39,030 bases of DNA from an uncultured Alphaproteobacteria bacterium (GCA_903902075.1 CAIUTH010000079.1:1-39030); one strand, 5' to 3'; positions 8,607 to 18,356 are shown, counted from the first letter of the stretch. Notes: generated by a model from the sequence alone, not told the origin. Translations and numbers: made by a program.

Positions 8607-11477
8607 CTAATGCGCCGCATCCCAGTTATCCGCCGCGCGGGCTTCGACAACCAGCGGCACGGAAATCTCCGCCGCGGGCAGCGCCGCCTTTTCCATCACC
8701 GACTTGATCAGCTTGGCGGCCTTGTCCACTTCCTTGTCCGGCGCTTCGAAGATCAGTTCGTCATGCACCTGCAGCAGCATGGTGGCCTTGACCTTGGCGT
8801 CCACCAGCGCGCCGGGCAGCTGGACCATGGCGCGGCGGATGACGTCGGCGGCCGTGCCCTGGATGGGGGCATTGATGGCGGCGCGTTCGGCCCCGCCGCG
8901 GAAGCCCGGCACCTTGGAATTGATCTCGCGGATATGGATGCGCCGGCCGAACAGGGTTTCGACGTAACCCGTTTCGCGCGCAAACTGCTTGGTCTGTTCC
9001 ATGTAGTCGCGGATGCCGGGGAAGCGGGCGAAGTATTTCTTGATGTAGTCTGACGCTTCGCTTTGCGGGATACCCAGCTGGTTGGCCAGGCCGAAGCCGG
9101 AAATGCCGTAAACGATGCCGAAATTAATCGCCTTGGCGCGGCGGCGGATTTCGGCCGGCATGTCCTTGACCGGCACGCCAAAAATTTCCGACGCCGTCAT
9201 GGCGTGAATATCCAGGTTTTCGGCGAAAGCCTTTTTCAATTCGGGAATGTCGGCGATATGGGCAAGGAGCCGCAGCTCGATCTGGCTGTAGTCGGCGCTG
9301 ATCAGCTTGTGGCCCTTGGCGGCGATGAAGGCCTGGCGGATGCGGCGGCCTTCCTCGGTGCGCACCGGAATGTTCTGCAAATTGGGATCGGTGGAGGCCA
9401 GCCGCCCGGTGGAGGTGGACGCCATGGCGTATGAGGTGTGCACCCGCCCCGTCCTGGCGTTGATATAGCCCGGCAAGGCGTCGGTGTAAGTGCCGCGCAG
9501 CTTGGCCAGGCCGCGCCATTCCAGCACTTTCTTGGCGATGGGATGGCCCTGCGCTGCCACATCTTCCAGCACATCGCTGTCGGTGGACCAGGCGCCGGTC
9601 TTGGTCTTGCGGCCGCCTTCGATCTTCATGCGGTCGAACAGGATTTCGCCCAGCTGCTTGGGCGAGCCGATGTTGAACTCCCCATCCGCCAGCTTGTGGA
9701 TTTCGCCTTCCAGCTTGACCTGGGTCTTCGCGAAATCGTTGGACAGCTTGCGCAGCATGTCCGGATCGATGGTGATGCCCGCCCGCTCCATGTCGGCCAG
9801 CACCATCACCAGTGGCCGCTCCAGCGTTTCATAGACACAGCGCTTGGATTTTTCGCGCAGCTGAGGCCGCAGCAGCATGTGCAGGCGCAGGGTGACATCG
9901 GCATCCTCGGCGGCATATTTGGTCGCTTCGGCCACCGGTACACAGTCGAAGGTGATCTTGTCCTTGCCCTTGCCGGTCACTTCACTGAACGTGATGGGCG
10001 TGTGCGACAGATGCAGCTGGGAAAGCTCGTCCATGCCATGGCCGTGCAGCCCGCCTTCCAGGACATACGAGATCAGCATCGTGTCATCGATGGGATCGAG
10101 ACGAATGCCGCGCTGCAGGAACATCAGCGCGTCATATTTCAGGTTCTGCCCCACCTTCAGCACGCTGTCGTCTTCCAGCAGGGGCCTCAGGATTTTCAGC
10201 ACATCGGCTTCGGCCATCTGGGTGATGGCATCGCCGCCATCCTGTGCCTGGGACAGGTCCAGCGACAGCCCGTTACCCTTGCGATGGCCGCAGGGAACGT
10301 AGCAAGCCTCGCCCGGCGCAACCGCAAGACTCACGCCGCACAGATTGGCGGTCATGGCGTCGAGCGAGGTGGTTTCGGTATCGACGCAGACAATTCCGGT
10401 GGCATGGGCGCGGGCCACCCACTGTTCCAGATCCTTCGCGCTCGTCACCGTGACGTAGGCATCGTGATTGATCGGGGCGTGCAGCGCAGCGTCCACCGCC
10501 GGCGTGGCGGGCGCAGACAAATCGGGGTGGTGCGGGATGACATTGGCGACCGTGGCCGCCGGTGCGATGCCGTCCAGGTCTTCCACCTGGTAATGCGCCG
10601 CCACCCGCTTGGTGATGGAGGTGAATTCCATAGCTTTCAGAAAAGACAGCAGCTCCTTGCAGTCCGGCTCATGCACGGCGAATGCATCGGGCTGTTCCGT
10701 CAGCGGAACGTTCTGATCCAGGGTCACCAGCTTCAGCGAAATGCGCGCATTCTCGGCATTTTCGATCAATGTCTCGCGGCGCTTGTTCTGCTTGATTTCG
10801 CTTGTCTTGCTGAGCAGCGTTTCAATATCGCCATAGATGTTGATCAGCTCGGCGGCGGTCTTGATGCCGATGCCGCGCACACCGGGGACATTGTCGGTGG
10901 AATCGCCGGCCAGCGCCTGGACCTGCACCACCTTGTCCGGGGTGACGCCGAACTTCTCCAGCACCTCGGCGCTCGCCAGCCGCCGGTTCTTCATGGTGTC
11001 CAGAAGTTCGATCTTGCCGTCCACCACCAGCTGCATCAGGTCCTTGTCGGAGGAGATGATGGTGCAGCGGGCGCCGGCCTCGTGCGCCAGGCGCGCATAG
11101 GTGGCGATCAGATCGTCGGCCTCAAAGCCCTTCATCTCCACGCAACTGACGCCGAAAGCGCGGGTGGCATCGCGCACCAGCGGGAATTGCGGGATCAGGT
11201 CTTCGGGCGGCGGCGGACGGTGCGCCTTGTATTCCTTGTAGAGATCGTTGCGGAAGGTCTTCTCGCTGGCATCGAACACCACCGCCAGATGGGTGGGCTG
11301 TTCGGGGCCCTTCATGTCCTCCAGCAGCTTCCACAGCATGTTGCAGTAGCCGGACACCGCGCCCACCGGCAGGCCATCGGACTTGCGGGTCAGCGGGGGA
11401 AGCGCGTGATAGGCGCGGAACAGATAGCCCGAACCGTCCACCAGGTAGAGGTGATCACCCTTTTTCAGGGCGCTCAA
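8607..11477 (-). CDS. polA: DNA polymerase I
   Basis: Repair and Okazaki-fragment-processing polymerase of 956 residues (E. coli 928). The order is a 5' nuclease domain (about 1-300), a 3'-5' proofreading exonuclease (about 340-530) and a family A polymerase (about 560-956). Exonuclease residues appear intact: VDTET near 365, NLKYD, and YAAEDADV. Polymerase motif A is DYSQIELR near 728, motif B RRAKAINFGIVYG, and motif C VHDE near 904. The start is TTG at 11477, whose first bases overlap the TGA of the upstream zinc-finger gene (TTGA overlap). This supports the TTG and translational coupling. Confidence 0.97.
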   Translation of the reverse strand: MSALKKGDHLYLVDGSGYLFRAYHALPPLTRKSDGLPVGAVSGYCNMLWKLLEDMKGPEQPTHLAVVFDASEKTFRNDLYKEYKAHRPPPPEDLIPQFPLVRDATRAFGVSCVEMKGFEADDLIATYARLAHEAGARCTIISSDKDLMQLVVDGKIELLDTMKNRRLASAEVLEKFGVTPDKVVQVQALAGDSTDNVPGVRGIGIKTAAELINIYGDIETLLSKTSEIKQNKRRETLIENAENARISLKLVTLDQNVPLTEQPDAFAVHEPDCKELLSFLKAMEFTSITKRVAAHYQVEDLDGIAPAATVANVIPHHPDLSAPATPAVDAALHAPINHDAYVTVTSAKDLEQWVARAHATGIVCVDTETTSLDAMTANLCGVSLAVAPGEACYVPCGHRKGNGLSLDLSQAQDGGDAITQMAEADVLKILRPLLEDDSVLKVGQNLKYDALMFLQRGIRLDPIDDTMLISYVLEGGLHGHGMDELSQLHLSHTPITFSEVTGKGKDKITFDCVPVAEATKYAAEDADVTLRLHMLLRPQLREKSKRCVYETLERPLVMVLADMERAGITIDPDMLRKLSNDFAKTQVKLEGEIHKLADGEFNIGSPKQLGEILFDRMKIEGGRKTKTGAWSTDSDVLEDVAAQGHPIAKKVLEWRGLAKLRGTYTDALPGYINARTGRVHTSYAMASTSTGRLASTDPNLQNIPVRTEEGRRIRQAFIAAKGHKLISADYSQIELRLLAHIADIPELKKAFAENLDIHAMTASEIFGVPVKDMPAEIRRRAKAINFGIVYGISGFGLANQLGIPQSEASDYIKKYFARFPGIRDYMEQTKQFARETGYVETLFGRRIHIREINSKVPGFRGGAERAAINAPIQGTAADVIRRAMVQLPGALVDAKVKATMLLQVHDELIFEAPDKEVDKAAKLIKSVMEKAALPAAEISVPLVVEARAADNWDAAH

Positions 11478-11650
11478 TGATGGGTCGCCCCAGCCTTAAG
11501 GACAAAGCGCTTGTCGCAATAGGGGCATTCCACCGCATTCTCGTCGCCCATTTCCAGGAACACCTTGGGATGGCCGAGCGCGCCGCCGCCGCCATCGCAG
11601 GCGACGCGGGTATTGTCGGTTTCGACGATTTCGGGAGCCTGGACGGGCAT
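11474..11650 (-). CDS. Small zinc-finger (zf-CHCC, NDUFS6-like) protein
   Basis: A 58-residue protein, MPVQAPEIVETDNTRVACDG at its start, with a CHCC zinc site: C18, H27 and the pair C42/C45 in ECPYCDKRF. This is the arrangement of the short bacterial relatives of mitochondrial complex I subunit NDUFS6. Its exact role in bacteria is not established. The ATG at 11650 has an AGG about 8 bases upstream; a longer start would add only proline-rich, unconserved residues. Its stop overlaps the polA TTG start, so the two are probably co-translated. Confidence 0.8.
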   Translation of the reverse strand: MPVQAPEIVETDNTRVACDGGGGALGHPKVFLEMGDENAVECPYCDKRFVLKAGATHH

Positions 11651-11681
11651 GGGAACTGACCTAAAAAGCGGGACGGGCGGG

Positions 11682-11709
11682 ATCATAGCCGTTAAGATTA
11701 GAGGGGCAA
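11682..11709 (-). promoter_or_regulatory. Putative promoter of the zinc-finger gene and polA
   Basis: On the minus strand TTGCCC and TATGAT are separated by 16 bp, matching four and five of six consensus bases. It lies in the 75-bp gap shared with the divergent cobalamin adenosyltransferase gene, about 30 bp before the zinc-finger ATG. Confidence 0.45.
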
Positions 11710-11725
11710 GGCTCGGGTTCGGGAC

Positions 11726-12289
11726 ATGGTGACGCTCAACAAAATCTATACAAAAACAGGCGATTCCGGGCAAACCGGGCTGGGTGACGGCAGCCGGATT
11801 TCCAAGGCCTCGCTGCGCATCGCCGCCATCGGCGCGGTGGATGAAGCCAATAGCGCCGTCGGCATCGCCCGGCTGGATGCCGAAGGCGATATGGACGCGA
11901 TGCTGGCGCGCATCCAGAACGACCTGTTCGACCTGGGCGCAGACCTCGCCGCGCCGGAAGATGGCCGGAAGGCGGAGGGGCGGCTGCGCATTGTGGGCGC
12001 GCAGGTGGATCGGCTGGAACACGAGATTGATGCGATGAATGAAAAGCTGACGCCCCTGACCTCTTTTGTGCTGCCGGGCGGTACGGCGCTGGCGGCGCAC
12101 CTGCATTTGGCCCGCGCTATCGCGCGGCGGGCGGAAGCCGCCATGGTCACGCTGGCGCAGGACGAAAAGATCAACGAAGCGGCCCTGCACTACATCAACC
12201 GGCTGTCGGATCACCTGTTCGTGATGGCGCGCACCGCCAATGACGGCGGCATGGGCGACGTGCTGTGGGTGCCGGGAAAGAACCGCTGA
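11726..12289 (+). CDS. Cob(I)alamin adenosyltransferase, PduO type
   Basis: Transfers the adenosyl group of ATP to cob(I)alamin or cobinamide, producing coenzyme B12. The 187-residue protein begins with the family's ATP-binding N-terminus, IYTKTGDSGQTGLGDGSRI, and carries RIQNDLFDLGADLA, the FVLPGGT segment and the C-terminal RLSDHLFVMAR motif of PduO/MMAB enzymes. Length is normal. The ATG at 11726 is followed at once by a GTG at 11729, which could also serve. It is divergent from the zinc-finger/polA pair and not next to other cobalamin genes, so it may supply AdoCbl from salvaged corrinoids; that is inference. Confidence 0.93.
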   Translation: MVTLNKIYTKTGDSGQTGLGDGSRISKASLRIAAIGAVDEANSAVGIARLDAEGDMDAMLARIQNDLFDLGADLAAPEDGRKAEGRLRIVGAQVDRLEHEIDAMNEKLTPLTSFVLPGGTALAAHLHLARAIARRAEAAMVTLAQDEKINEAALHYINRLSDHLFVMARTANDGGMGDVLWVPGKNR

Positions 12290-12589
12290 TTATTCCGGAC
12301 CGAGACGACGTCCGAACACAAACGCCAGAATAACACCCAGCACGCCCGTCGCGGCCCAGCCCGGCAGTGCCAGGAAGGAATAGACGCCCTGCGCCAGGGA
12401 CGGCGTGTGGTTCTGTACCCAGCTCTTGAAAGCATCCAGGCTGTGCTGGTTCAGGATGCCCCAGACCGTGCCCAGGCTGCGCACCACCAGCTCGCCGCCG
12501 CGCTCCAGCGACGACACCGCGTCCGCGCCCAGCAGCATCAGGGCGATAACGATTAAAATCAGGCTTATCAGGCGCATCAGCACGGCCAT
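12290..12589 (-). CDS. Small two-helix membrane protein, function unknown
   Basis: A 99-residue protein with two hydrophobic segments: LMRLISLILIVIALMLLG near the N-terminus and LPGWAATGVLGVILAFVFG near the C-terminus. A polar central domain (SLERGGELVVRSLGTVWGIL onward) lies between. It resembles short alphaproteobacterial proteins loosely labelled PetM-family, but I would not assign that function. A GTG at 12622 could extend it by 11 residues; the ATG at 12589 lies just before the first helix. Its stop abuts the end of the convergent adenosyltransferase gene, with no terminator between them. Confidence 0.65.
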   Translation of the reverse strand: MAVLMRLISLILIVIALMLLGADAVSSLERGGELVVRSLGTVWGILNQHSLDAFKSWVQNHTPSLAQGVYSFLALPGWAATGVLGVILAFVFGRRLGPE

Positions 12590-12650
12590 GGCCGAGAGAT
12601 AGCGCGAGCAAGCCCTTGCCACAAGGACGGGCAGCCCGCGCGGTTAACCG

Positions 12651-12687
12651 GCCAAAGAAAAAGCCGCCCGCAGCTGCGGACGGCTTT
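12651..12687 (-). terminator. Rho-independent terminator of pnp
   Basis: Read on the minus strand, AAAGCCGTCCGC pairs with GCGGGCGGCTTT around loop AGCT, with one U-G pair, followed by TTCTTT. It starts 20 bases after the pnp stop. The mismatch reads C-A on the plus strand but U-G on the minus strand, which favours the minus direction. Confidence 0.88.
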
Positions 12688-12707
12688 CTCATTCGTAACG
12701 AAAAGGC

Positions 12708-14843
12708 TTAGGCCTGCGGCGCGTCGCCGACCGGCTTCTTGCCGATGTCCTCGCCGGTGGTCTGGTCCACCTGCTTCATGGACAGGCGTACCTTGCCGCG
12801 ATCGTCAAAGCCCAAAAGCTTGACCTTCACGGCCTGACCTTCCTTGACCACGTCCTTGGGATTGGCGACGCGGCTGGCGGCCAGTTCCGAGACATGCACC
12901 AAACCGTCCTTGGGGCCGAAGAAATTCACGAAGGCGCCGAAGTCCATCACCTTGACGATCTTGCCGTCATAGATCTGGCCGATTTCCGGTTCCGCCGTCA
13001 GGCCGCGGATCCACTTGATCGCCGCCTTGATCGCTTCATGGTCGCTGGAGGCGACCTTCACGGTGCCGTCATCTTCCACGTTGATCTTGGCGCCGGTCTT
13101 TTCCACGATCTCGCGGATCACCTTGCCGCCGGTGCCGATCACGTCGCGGATCTTGTCGGTGGGGATCTTGATCTGCTCGATGCGCGGCGCATGTTCGCCC
13201 AGCTCGGCGCGGGCGCCGGTCAGGGCCTTGTTCATCTCGCCCAGGATGTGGAGACGGCCGCCCTTGGCCTGTTCCAGCGCGGTCTTCATGATCTCCTCAT
13301 TGATGCCCGAGATCTTGATGTCCATCTGCAGGCTGGTGATGCCTTCTTCGGTGCCAGCCACCTTGAAGTCCATGTCGCCCAGGTGATCTTCGTCACCCAG
13401 GATGTCCGACAGGACGACATAACGGTCGCCTTCCAGGATCAGGCCCATGGCAATGCCCGCCGTGGGACGCTTCAGCGGAACACCCGCATCCATCAGCGCC
13501 AGCGAGGTGCCGCACACCGAGGCCATCGAGGACGAACCGTTGGATTCGGTGATCTCGGAAACCACGCGAATGGTGTAGGGGAACTCGTCCTTCTTGGGCA
13601 GCATCGGATGGATGGCGCGCCAGGCCAGCTTGCCATGGCCAATTTCGCGGCGGCCCGGAGCACCCATGCGGCCGGTCTCACCGACCGAGTAGGGAGGGAA
13701 GTTGTAGTGCAGCATGAAGGTCTGCTTGCCGGTGCCTTCCAGGCTGTCGACGAACTGCTCGTCCTCGGCGGTGCCAAGCGTGCAAACCACCAGCGCCTGG
13801 GTTTCGCCGCGGGTGAACAGCGCCGAACCATGGGTGCGCGGCAGGATGCCGACTTCCGCCACGATGGGGCGAACCGTCGTCAGGTCGCGGCCGTCGACGC
13901 GCTTCTTGGTGTCCAGCACCGCGTTGCGCATCACATCGGCTTCCACGTCATGCAAGAGGCCGCCATAGACACTGGCCGGCACCTTGCCGTCGCCTTCGCC
14001 CACGAACTGCTCAGCAAATTTCTTCTTCACCGCGCTGAGCGCATCGCGGCGCTCGAACTTGATGGGAAGCTGAAACGCCTTGGCCAGCTCGGCCGACGCG
14101 GCCGACTTCAGCTTGGCACGGGTCGGGGCATGGATGTCCTCGGCCACGGCGCGCGGCTCCTTGGCCGCCTTTTCCGCCAGGCGGATAATGGCGTTGATGG
14201 CCGTCTGCATCTGCTGGTGGCCGAACATCACGGCGCCCAGCATCACGTCTTCGCTGAGTTCCTGGGCTTCGGATTCCACCATCATCACGGCGTCATGCGT
14301 GCCAGCAACGACCAGTTCCAGCTTGGAATTGGGCATCTCGTCCAGCGGCGGGTTCAGCTTGTATTCGCCGTCGATGTAACCGACGCGCGCCGCGCCGATC
14401 GGGCCCTGGAAAGGCAGACCGGACAGGGTCAGCGCCGCCGACACCGCGATCATCGCCAGGATATCGGGATCGTTTTCCAGGTCGTGGCTCAGCACCTGCG
14501 CCACAACCAGCGTCTCGTTGCGATAGCCGTCGGCGAACAGGGGGCGGATGGGACGGTCGATCAGGCGCGAGATCAGGGTCTCGCGTTCCGTCGCGCCGCG
14601 CTCGCGCTTGAAATAGCCGCCCGGGATCTTGCCGGCGGCGTAATAGCGTTCCTGGTAATTCACGGTCAGCGGAAAGAAATCCACGCCTTCCTTCGGGTTG
14701 GCGGCACCGACCACGGTGGCCAGCACGACCGTTTCCCCGTAGGTGGCCAGCACCGAACCATCGGCCTGGCGGGCAATCTTGCCGGTTTCGAGGGTCAGCT
14801 CGCGGCCGCCCCATTCAAACGTTTCTTTGTGGATGGTGAACAT
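12708..14843 (-). CDS. pnp: Polyribonucleotide nucleotidyltransferase (PNPase)
   Basis: Phosphorolytic 3'-5' exoribonuclease and core RNA-decay enzyme. The protein has 711 residues, the standard length. Two RNase PH-like domains flank a helical linker; the second holds the catalytic region around [23 protein letters not shown] domain with the IGTGGK loop lies near residues 555-615 and an S1 domain ([15 protein letters not shown]) near 620-690. A purine-rich GAAGAAG lies upstream of the ATG. It follows rpsO, the classic rpsO-pnp order, but the rpsO terminator lies between, so part of its expression must come from read-through or a promoter I could not identify. Confidence 0.97.
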   Translation of the reverse strand: MFTIHKETFEWGGRELTLETGKIARQADGSVLATYGETVVLATVVGAANPKEGVDFFPLTVNYQERYYAAGKIPGGYFKRERGATERETLISRLIDRPIRPLFADGYRNETLVVAQVLSHDLENDPDILAMIAVSAALTLSGLPFQGPIGAARVGYIDGEYKLNPPLDEMPNSKLELVVAGTHDAVMMVESEAQELSEDVMLGAVMFGHQQMQTAINAIIRLAEKAAKEPRAVAEDIHAPTRAKLKSAASAELAKAFQLPIKFERRDALSAVKKKFAEQFVGEGDGKVPASVYGGLLHDVEADVMRNAVLDTKKRVDGRDLTTVRPIVAEVGILPRTHGSALFTRGETQALVVCTLGTAEDEQFVDSLEGTGKQTFMLHYNFPPYSVGETGRMGAPGRREIGHGKLAWRAIHPMLPKKDEFPYTIRVVSEITESNGSSSMASVCGTSLALMDAGVPLKRPTAGIAMGLILEGDRYVVLSDILGDEDHLGDMDFKVAGTEEGITSLQMDIKISGINEEIMKTALEQAKGGRLHILGEMNKALTGARAELGEHAPRIEQIKIPTDKIRDVIGTGGKVIREIVEKTGAKINVEDDGTVKVASSDHEAIKAAIKWIRGLTAEPEIGQIYDGKIVKVMDFGAFVNFFGPKDGLVHVSELAASRVANPKDVVKEGQAVKVKLLGFDDRGKVRLSMKQVDQTTGEDIGKKPVGDAPQA

Positions 14844-14936
14844 CGTTTCTTCTTCTCTTCATTTGCCCGCCGCCATATTGCGGTCGGACCTCATACGACT
14901 CCCCTATGGAGCCCGCTTCCCCGGGAGCTCATCCCC

Positions 14937-14981
14937 CGCAAAAGCAAAAGCACGGCCCTACGCTTTTGCGTAAGGCCGTGC
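14937..14981 (-). terminator. Rho-independent terminator between rpsO and pnp
   Basis: On the minus strand a 14-bp stem (GCACGGCCTTACGC with GCGTAGGGCCGTGC, one U-G pair) closes an AAAA loop and is followed by TTTTGCTTTTGC. It starts 23 bases after the rpsO stop and should reduce read-through into pnp. Confidence 0.88.
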
Positions 14982-15004
14982 CCATTCGGTGTTGCCGTGA
15001 AAAA

Positions 15005-15271
15005 TCAGCGGCGCAGACCCAGCTTGGCGATGATGCCTTCGTAGCGCTTCACATCCTTGGACTTCACATAGTCCAGCAGGTTGCGGCGCAGGGAGACCAT
15101 CTTGATCATGCCGCGGCGCGAGTGATTGTCCTTGGCGTGGGTCTTGAAGTGTTCGGTGAGATTGGTGATGCGCTCCGACAGGATCGCGATCTGTACTTCC
15201 GGCGAGCCGGTGTCGTTCTTGCCGGTGGCGTTTTCGGCAACGACTTCTTTTTTCCGTTCAGGGGTAATCAT
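15005..15271 (-). CDS. rpsO: 30S ribosomal protein S15
   Basis: Primary 16S rRNA-binding protein of the small subunit platform; 88 residues, the usual size. It starts [20 protein letters not shown] and includes the conserved [15 protein letters not shown], the [17 protein letters not shown] loop and [10 protein letters not shown]. An upstream in-frame start would add 20 residues inside the truB gap and is not conserved. It starts 16 bp after truB, the usual alphaproteobacterial order truB-rpsO-pnp, and is followed by a strong terminator. Confidence 0.97.
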   Translation of the reverse strand: MITPERKKEVVAENATGKNDTGSPEVQIAILSERITNLTEHFKTHAKDNHSRRGMIKMVSLRRNLLDYVKSKDVKRYEGIIAKLGLRR

Positions 15272-15287
15272 TGTTTTCTTTCGGACA

Positions 15288-16235
15288 TCAGGGATTTGAA
15301 AAATTGAAGACGCGAAACGGACGAAGCTCACCTTCGGCGATTTCGGCCAATGCTACGGGCTGACCCTCCTCATCCTTGAGAAAGACGGTAAGACCGGAGA
15401 GTTCGCCGTCACCAAAACCGTCCTTCATGCGGGCGAAGATATTCGCGCGAATGAGGATGGGGTTGCCGGATCGGATGCGAACCGTATCGGGACCACTGAC
15501 GGCCAGGGCCGGGATGCCGTCCAGCGCGGTCGAAAGGGGCCTCAAATACCCAAAAGCGGCGGGACTATGCATAAAAGGGGTCAGGGTTTCTAGGCTGACC
15601 GCGGATTTTTCGTCCCACCCCCCAAGCCGGGTCCGGCGCAGGGCCGTGACATGCCCCAAAGTTCCCAGGGCCTGGGCGATATCCCGCACCCAGGATCGGA
15701 CGTAAGTGCCTTTGCCACAACGGATTTCGAACTCGGCGCTGTCCTGTTCCACCCCTAGGAGCTTGGCCTCGAACACCTCCACCGGGCGGGCCTGGAGCAC
15801 CACCTCCTCCCCGTCCCGGGCCAGGTCATAGGCCCGTTCCCCGTCCACCTTGATGGCCGAATAGACCGGGGGGGTCTGGGACAGGGTGCCGGTGAAGCGG
15901 GGCAGCATGGCTTCGATGGCCTCCCAAGTGGGGCGCACATCCGACGTGCCGGTGACTTTTCCTTCCGCATCGTCGCTGTCGCGGCTTTCCCCCCAGGTGG
16001 CGGTAAAGCGGTAGGTCTTGTCGGCGTCCATGGCATAGGGGACCGTCTTGGTCGCTTCCCCCAGCGCAATCGCCAGGATGCCGGTGGCCATGGGATCGAG
16101 AGTGCCGGCATGGCCGGCCTTCTGGGCGTCGAAGATGCGGCGCACCGCGCCCACCCCTTGCGTCGAGGTCATGCCCAGCGGCTTGTCCAGGATGACCCAT
16201 CCATGGACCGGATTGCCCTTCTTGCGGCGTCCCAT
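15288..16235 (-). CDS. truB: tRNA pseudouridine(55) synthase TruB
   Basis: Makes pseudouridine 55 in the T loop of tRNAs. The protein has 315 residues. It shows [15 protein letters not shown], the catalytic motif [10 protein letters not shown] with nucleophile D47, the [15 protein letters not shown] segment, [11 protein letters not shown] and the [14 protein letters not shown] loop; a small C-terminal PUA-like domain follows. Its ATG shares one base with the rbfA stop (TGATG), indicating translational coupling. Confidence 0.97.
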   Translation of the reverse strand: MGRRKKGNPVHGWVILDKPLGMTSTQGVGAVRRIFDAQKAGHAGTLDPMATGILAIALGEATKTVPYAMDADKTYRFTATWGESRDSDDAEGKVTGTSDVRPTWEAIEAMLPRFTGTLSQTPPVYSAIKVDGERAYDLARDGEEVVLQARPVEVFEAKLLGVEQDSAEFEIRCGKGTYVRSWVRDIAQALGTLGHVTALRRTRLGGWDEKSAVSLETLTPFMHSPAAFGYLRPLSTALDGIPALAVSGPDTVRIRSGNPILIRANIFARMKDGFGDGELSGLTVFLKDEEGQPVALAEIAEGELRPFRVFNFSNP

Positions 16236-16705
16236 CAGTCTTCTTCTTCGCTCTCGTCACCGTCATGCGCGGTCAGATCGCGCTGGACTTCGGGCGAGCG
16301 CAGGATGGTCTCGATCTTCAGGGCTTCGGCAAAGGACTCGTCTTCGACAAAGCGCAGGTCGGGAGTGAATTTCATGGTCAGGCGATGGCCCATCTCGCCG
16401 CGCAGGAATCCCTTGTGACGATTGAGGGCGGCGATGATCTCCTTGGCATTCTGCCCGCCCAGCGGTTCGCAATAGACGGTGGCATAGCGCATGTCGGGCG
16501 ACGGCTTGACCTGGGTGATGGTCACCGACACGCCGTCCAGATGGGGATCGCGGATCTCGTTGCGGCCCAGCACTTCGGCCAGCGCGTGACGCAAGGCTTC
16601 GCCCACCCGCAGCTGGCGCTGGGATGGACCGCCCTTGTCATTGCCGCCGCCGCGATGAGGACGGCGCGAGGAACCGCGGCCGGACGAATTGGTGGGACGG
16701 GGCAT
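16235..16705 (-). CDS. rbfA: 30S ribosome-binding factor RbfA
   Basis: Assembly factor that binds immature 30S subunits during 16S rRNA maturation. The 156-residue protein has a basic Gly/Arg/Ser-rich N-terminal extension (about residues 1-28). The KH-like RbfA domain follows, starting SQRQLRVGEALRHALAEVL and including DPHLDGVSVTITQVKPSPDM and TPDLRFVEDESF. The tail is acidic (GDESEEED). The ATG at 16705 lies just after the stop of the upstream sulfotransferase gene; a longer frame runs into that gene and is not conserved. Confidence 0.94.
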   Translation of the reverse strand: MPRPTNSSGRGSSRRPHRGGGNDKGGPSQRQLRVGEALRHALAEVLGRNEIRDPHLDGVSVTITQVKPSPDMRYATVYCEPLGGQNAKEIIAALNRHKGFLRGEMGHRLTMKFTPDLRFVEDESFAEALKIETILRSPEVQRDLTAHDGDESEEED

Positions 16706-16706
16706 C

Positions 16707-18335
16707 TTAATTCTCCGGATAGCCGAACCGGGCCACGAATGGCGCCAGCAGGGGAAAAACAGGTTCAAGCTGCGGGCCATAGCGCCGCCATTGCGCCACG
16801 CCGGCATCCGACAGGCCGCGCGCGACCTGCGCACTGGAAGGCGTGTCGATGTTCTGGCGGCGGGCGCGGCCCGCAAAGGCGCGCATCGCGTCATCGAATT
16901 CCAGGCCCAGGAAAGCGCACAGCCGCGACGCTTCGGCTTCGAAATCCGCCACCAGGCTTTCATGCCGCGCTTCGGCCAGGTCCAGCGTCAGCTTGCTGCG
17001 ATAGAGATCTACCAGCGTCATCACGGCATCGTAATAGACGGCCGTGTTCTCCAGCTCGGTGAATTCGAACATGCCGGCATTCATTGCGAAGCGGCGGCGA
17101 AAGCAGGACAGCACCACATCGCGCGGATCGCGCAGCGCCAGCAAAATCTTCGCTTTGGGAAACAGCCGCGCGATCAGGGGCAGGAACACGGCATTCAGCG
17201 GCAACTTGTCCAGGAAGACCGGCTTGGTCAGCACCGTTTCGGTTTGCGCCACCCGCTTCCAATAAAGATCGCGCCAAGGCTGCAACTGGGCATCGGACGA
17301 TGCCGCCAGGCGGTCCAGGTCGGCATCGGCGCCGAAAAAAGCCTTGGCAGAATCGATCAGGCAGGTGCGCTCTTCCATCGCGGCGACGAGCGGATGACTG
17401 GCCAGCACCTGTTCCAGCAAGGTGGTGCCGGATCGCGGGAAGCCGACCAGGAAGACGTGTGTGCGCGGGCCATCCTGCGGCGGCTGAGCGCTGGGCCAAT
17501 GATCGATCCGCCGGAAATAGTGTGTCAGGCGCGTTTCGCGCGCCAGCACGCGCTCCACCCCTTCGATGGAGGGCAGGAAGGCATCGCGCTGGATCGCCTT
17601 GGAGGCCGCATAGGCGGTAAAGGCTTCAGCAGTGCGGTCCTGCGCGTCCAGAATATCGCCGGCCAGGCTGAAGGCGAAGGTGCGGTTCACCGGGCCCAGG
17701 GTGCGATCCTGCACCAGCGCCGAGACCGCCATCTCGGCGGTGGCAATGTCTTTCTGTTCCAGCGCCGCGCCGGCCAGCGCGATACGCGCGGCGGCATCCT
17801 TGGGATCAATCGCCAAGGCGCGCTCGGCCAGGCTGCGCGCTTCCTGGGCATCGCCGCGCTGGACCGCCAGCAGCGCCAGACGCGACAGGGCTTCTGATTG
17901 GGCGGGGTTCAGCGCCAGCGCCTGTTCGAAGCCGGCGCGGGCGCCGTCCAGTTCGCTCAGATCTTCCAGCGCCATGGCGCGGGCAAAATGCAGCCGCGCT
18001 TCCGGCGCGATGGCAATGGCGGTGTCGAAGGGATCCAGCGCCTCGCGCGGACGGCCCAGCCGGGTCAGGCATTCACCCAGTGCATAGAGCAAGTCCACAT
18101 GCTTCGGCGCCTGCTGGCGCGCGCGCTGCAACAGCGGCAGGGCATTGTGATTGTCGCCGGCCTGCATGCGCGCCAGGCCCGCGAGCCCCAAAAAAGTCGG
18201 ATGGTTTGCGCCGACCCGGACCGCATCCTCGCTGAGCTGCATCGCCTTAGACAGGTCGGACGCCCACAGCGCCGCTTCCACCGCCGTCAGAGCGGCGGCG
18301 ACATCAAGCCCGATTGGGGTACCGGTGGCAGCCAT
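16707..18335 (-). CDS. TPR-repeat sulfotransferase family protein
   Basis: A 542-residue two-part protein. Residues about 10-240 are tandem TPR-like helical pairs (for example GECLTRLGRPREALDPFDTA). From about 290 there is a PAPS-dependent sulfotransferase domain with the 5'-phosphosulfate loop GFPRSGTT at 298-305 and the 3'-phosphate motif LRDPRD at 401-406. These proteins transfer sulfate from PAPS to an unknown acceptor, with the TPRs probably binding the substrate. There is no signal peptide. It lies between infB and rbfA with gaps of 21 and 1 bp, so it is probably cotranscribed with the translation genes although unrelated in function. Its substrate cannot be predicted. Confidence 0.9.
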   Translation of the reverse strand: MAATGTPIGLDVAAALTAVEAALWASDLSKAMQLSEDAVRVGANHPTFLGLAGLARMQAGDNHNALPLLQRARQQAPKHVDLLYALGECLTRLGRPREALDPFDTAIAIAPEARLHFARAMALEDLSELDGARAGFEQALALNPAQSEALSRLALLAVQRGDAQEARSLAERALAIDPKDAAARIALAGAALEQKDIATAEMAVSALVQDRTLGPVNRTFAFSLAGDILDAQDRTAEAFTAYAASKAIQRDAFLPSIEGVERVLARETRLTHYFRRIDHWPSAQPPQDGPRTHVFLVGFPRSGTTLLEQVLASHPLVAAMEERTCLIDSAKAFFGADADLDRLAASSDAQLQPWRDLYWKRVAQTETVLTKPVFLDKLPLNAVFLPLIARLFPKAKILLALRDPRDVVLSCFRRRFAMNAGMFEFTELENTAVYYDAVMTLVDLYRSKLTLDLAEARHESLVADFEAEASRLCAFLGLEFDDAMRAFAGRARRQNIDTPSSAQVARGLSDAGVAQWRRYGPQLEPVFPLLAPFVARFGYPEN

Positions 18336-18356
18336 GGCTTACCCGGAACGGAAGAA

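Noticed and set aside
9438-11480. 680-codon plus-strand frame opposite polA
   Set aside because: Antisense to a complete DNA polymerase I with all motifs; the composition is the His/Gln/Asp-rich pattern typical of shadow frames.
12894-15044. 716-codon plus-strand frame opposite pnp
   Set aside because: Antisense shadow of a full-length PNPase, without ribosome site or motifs.
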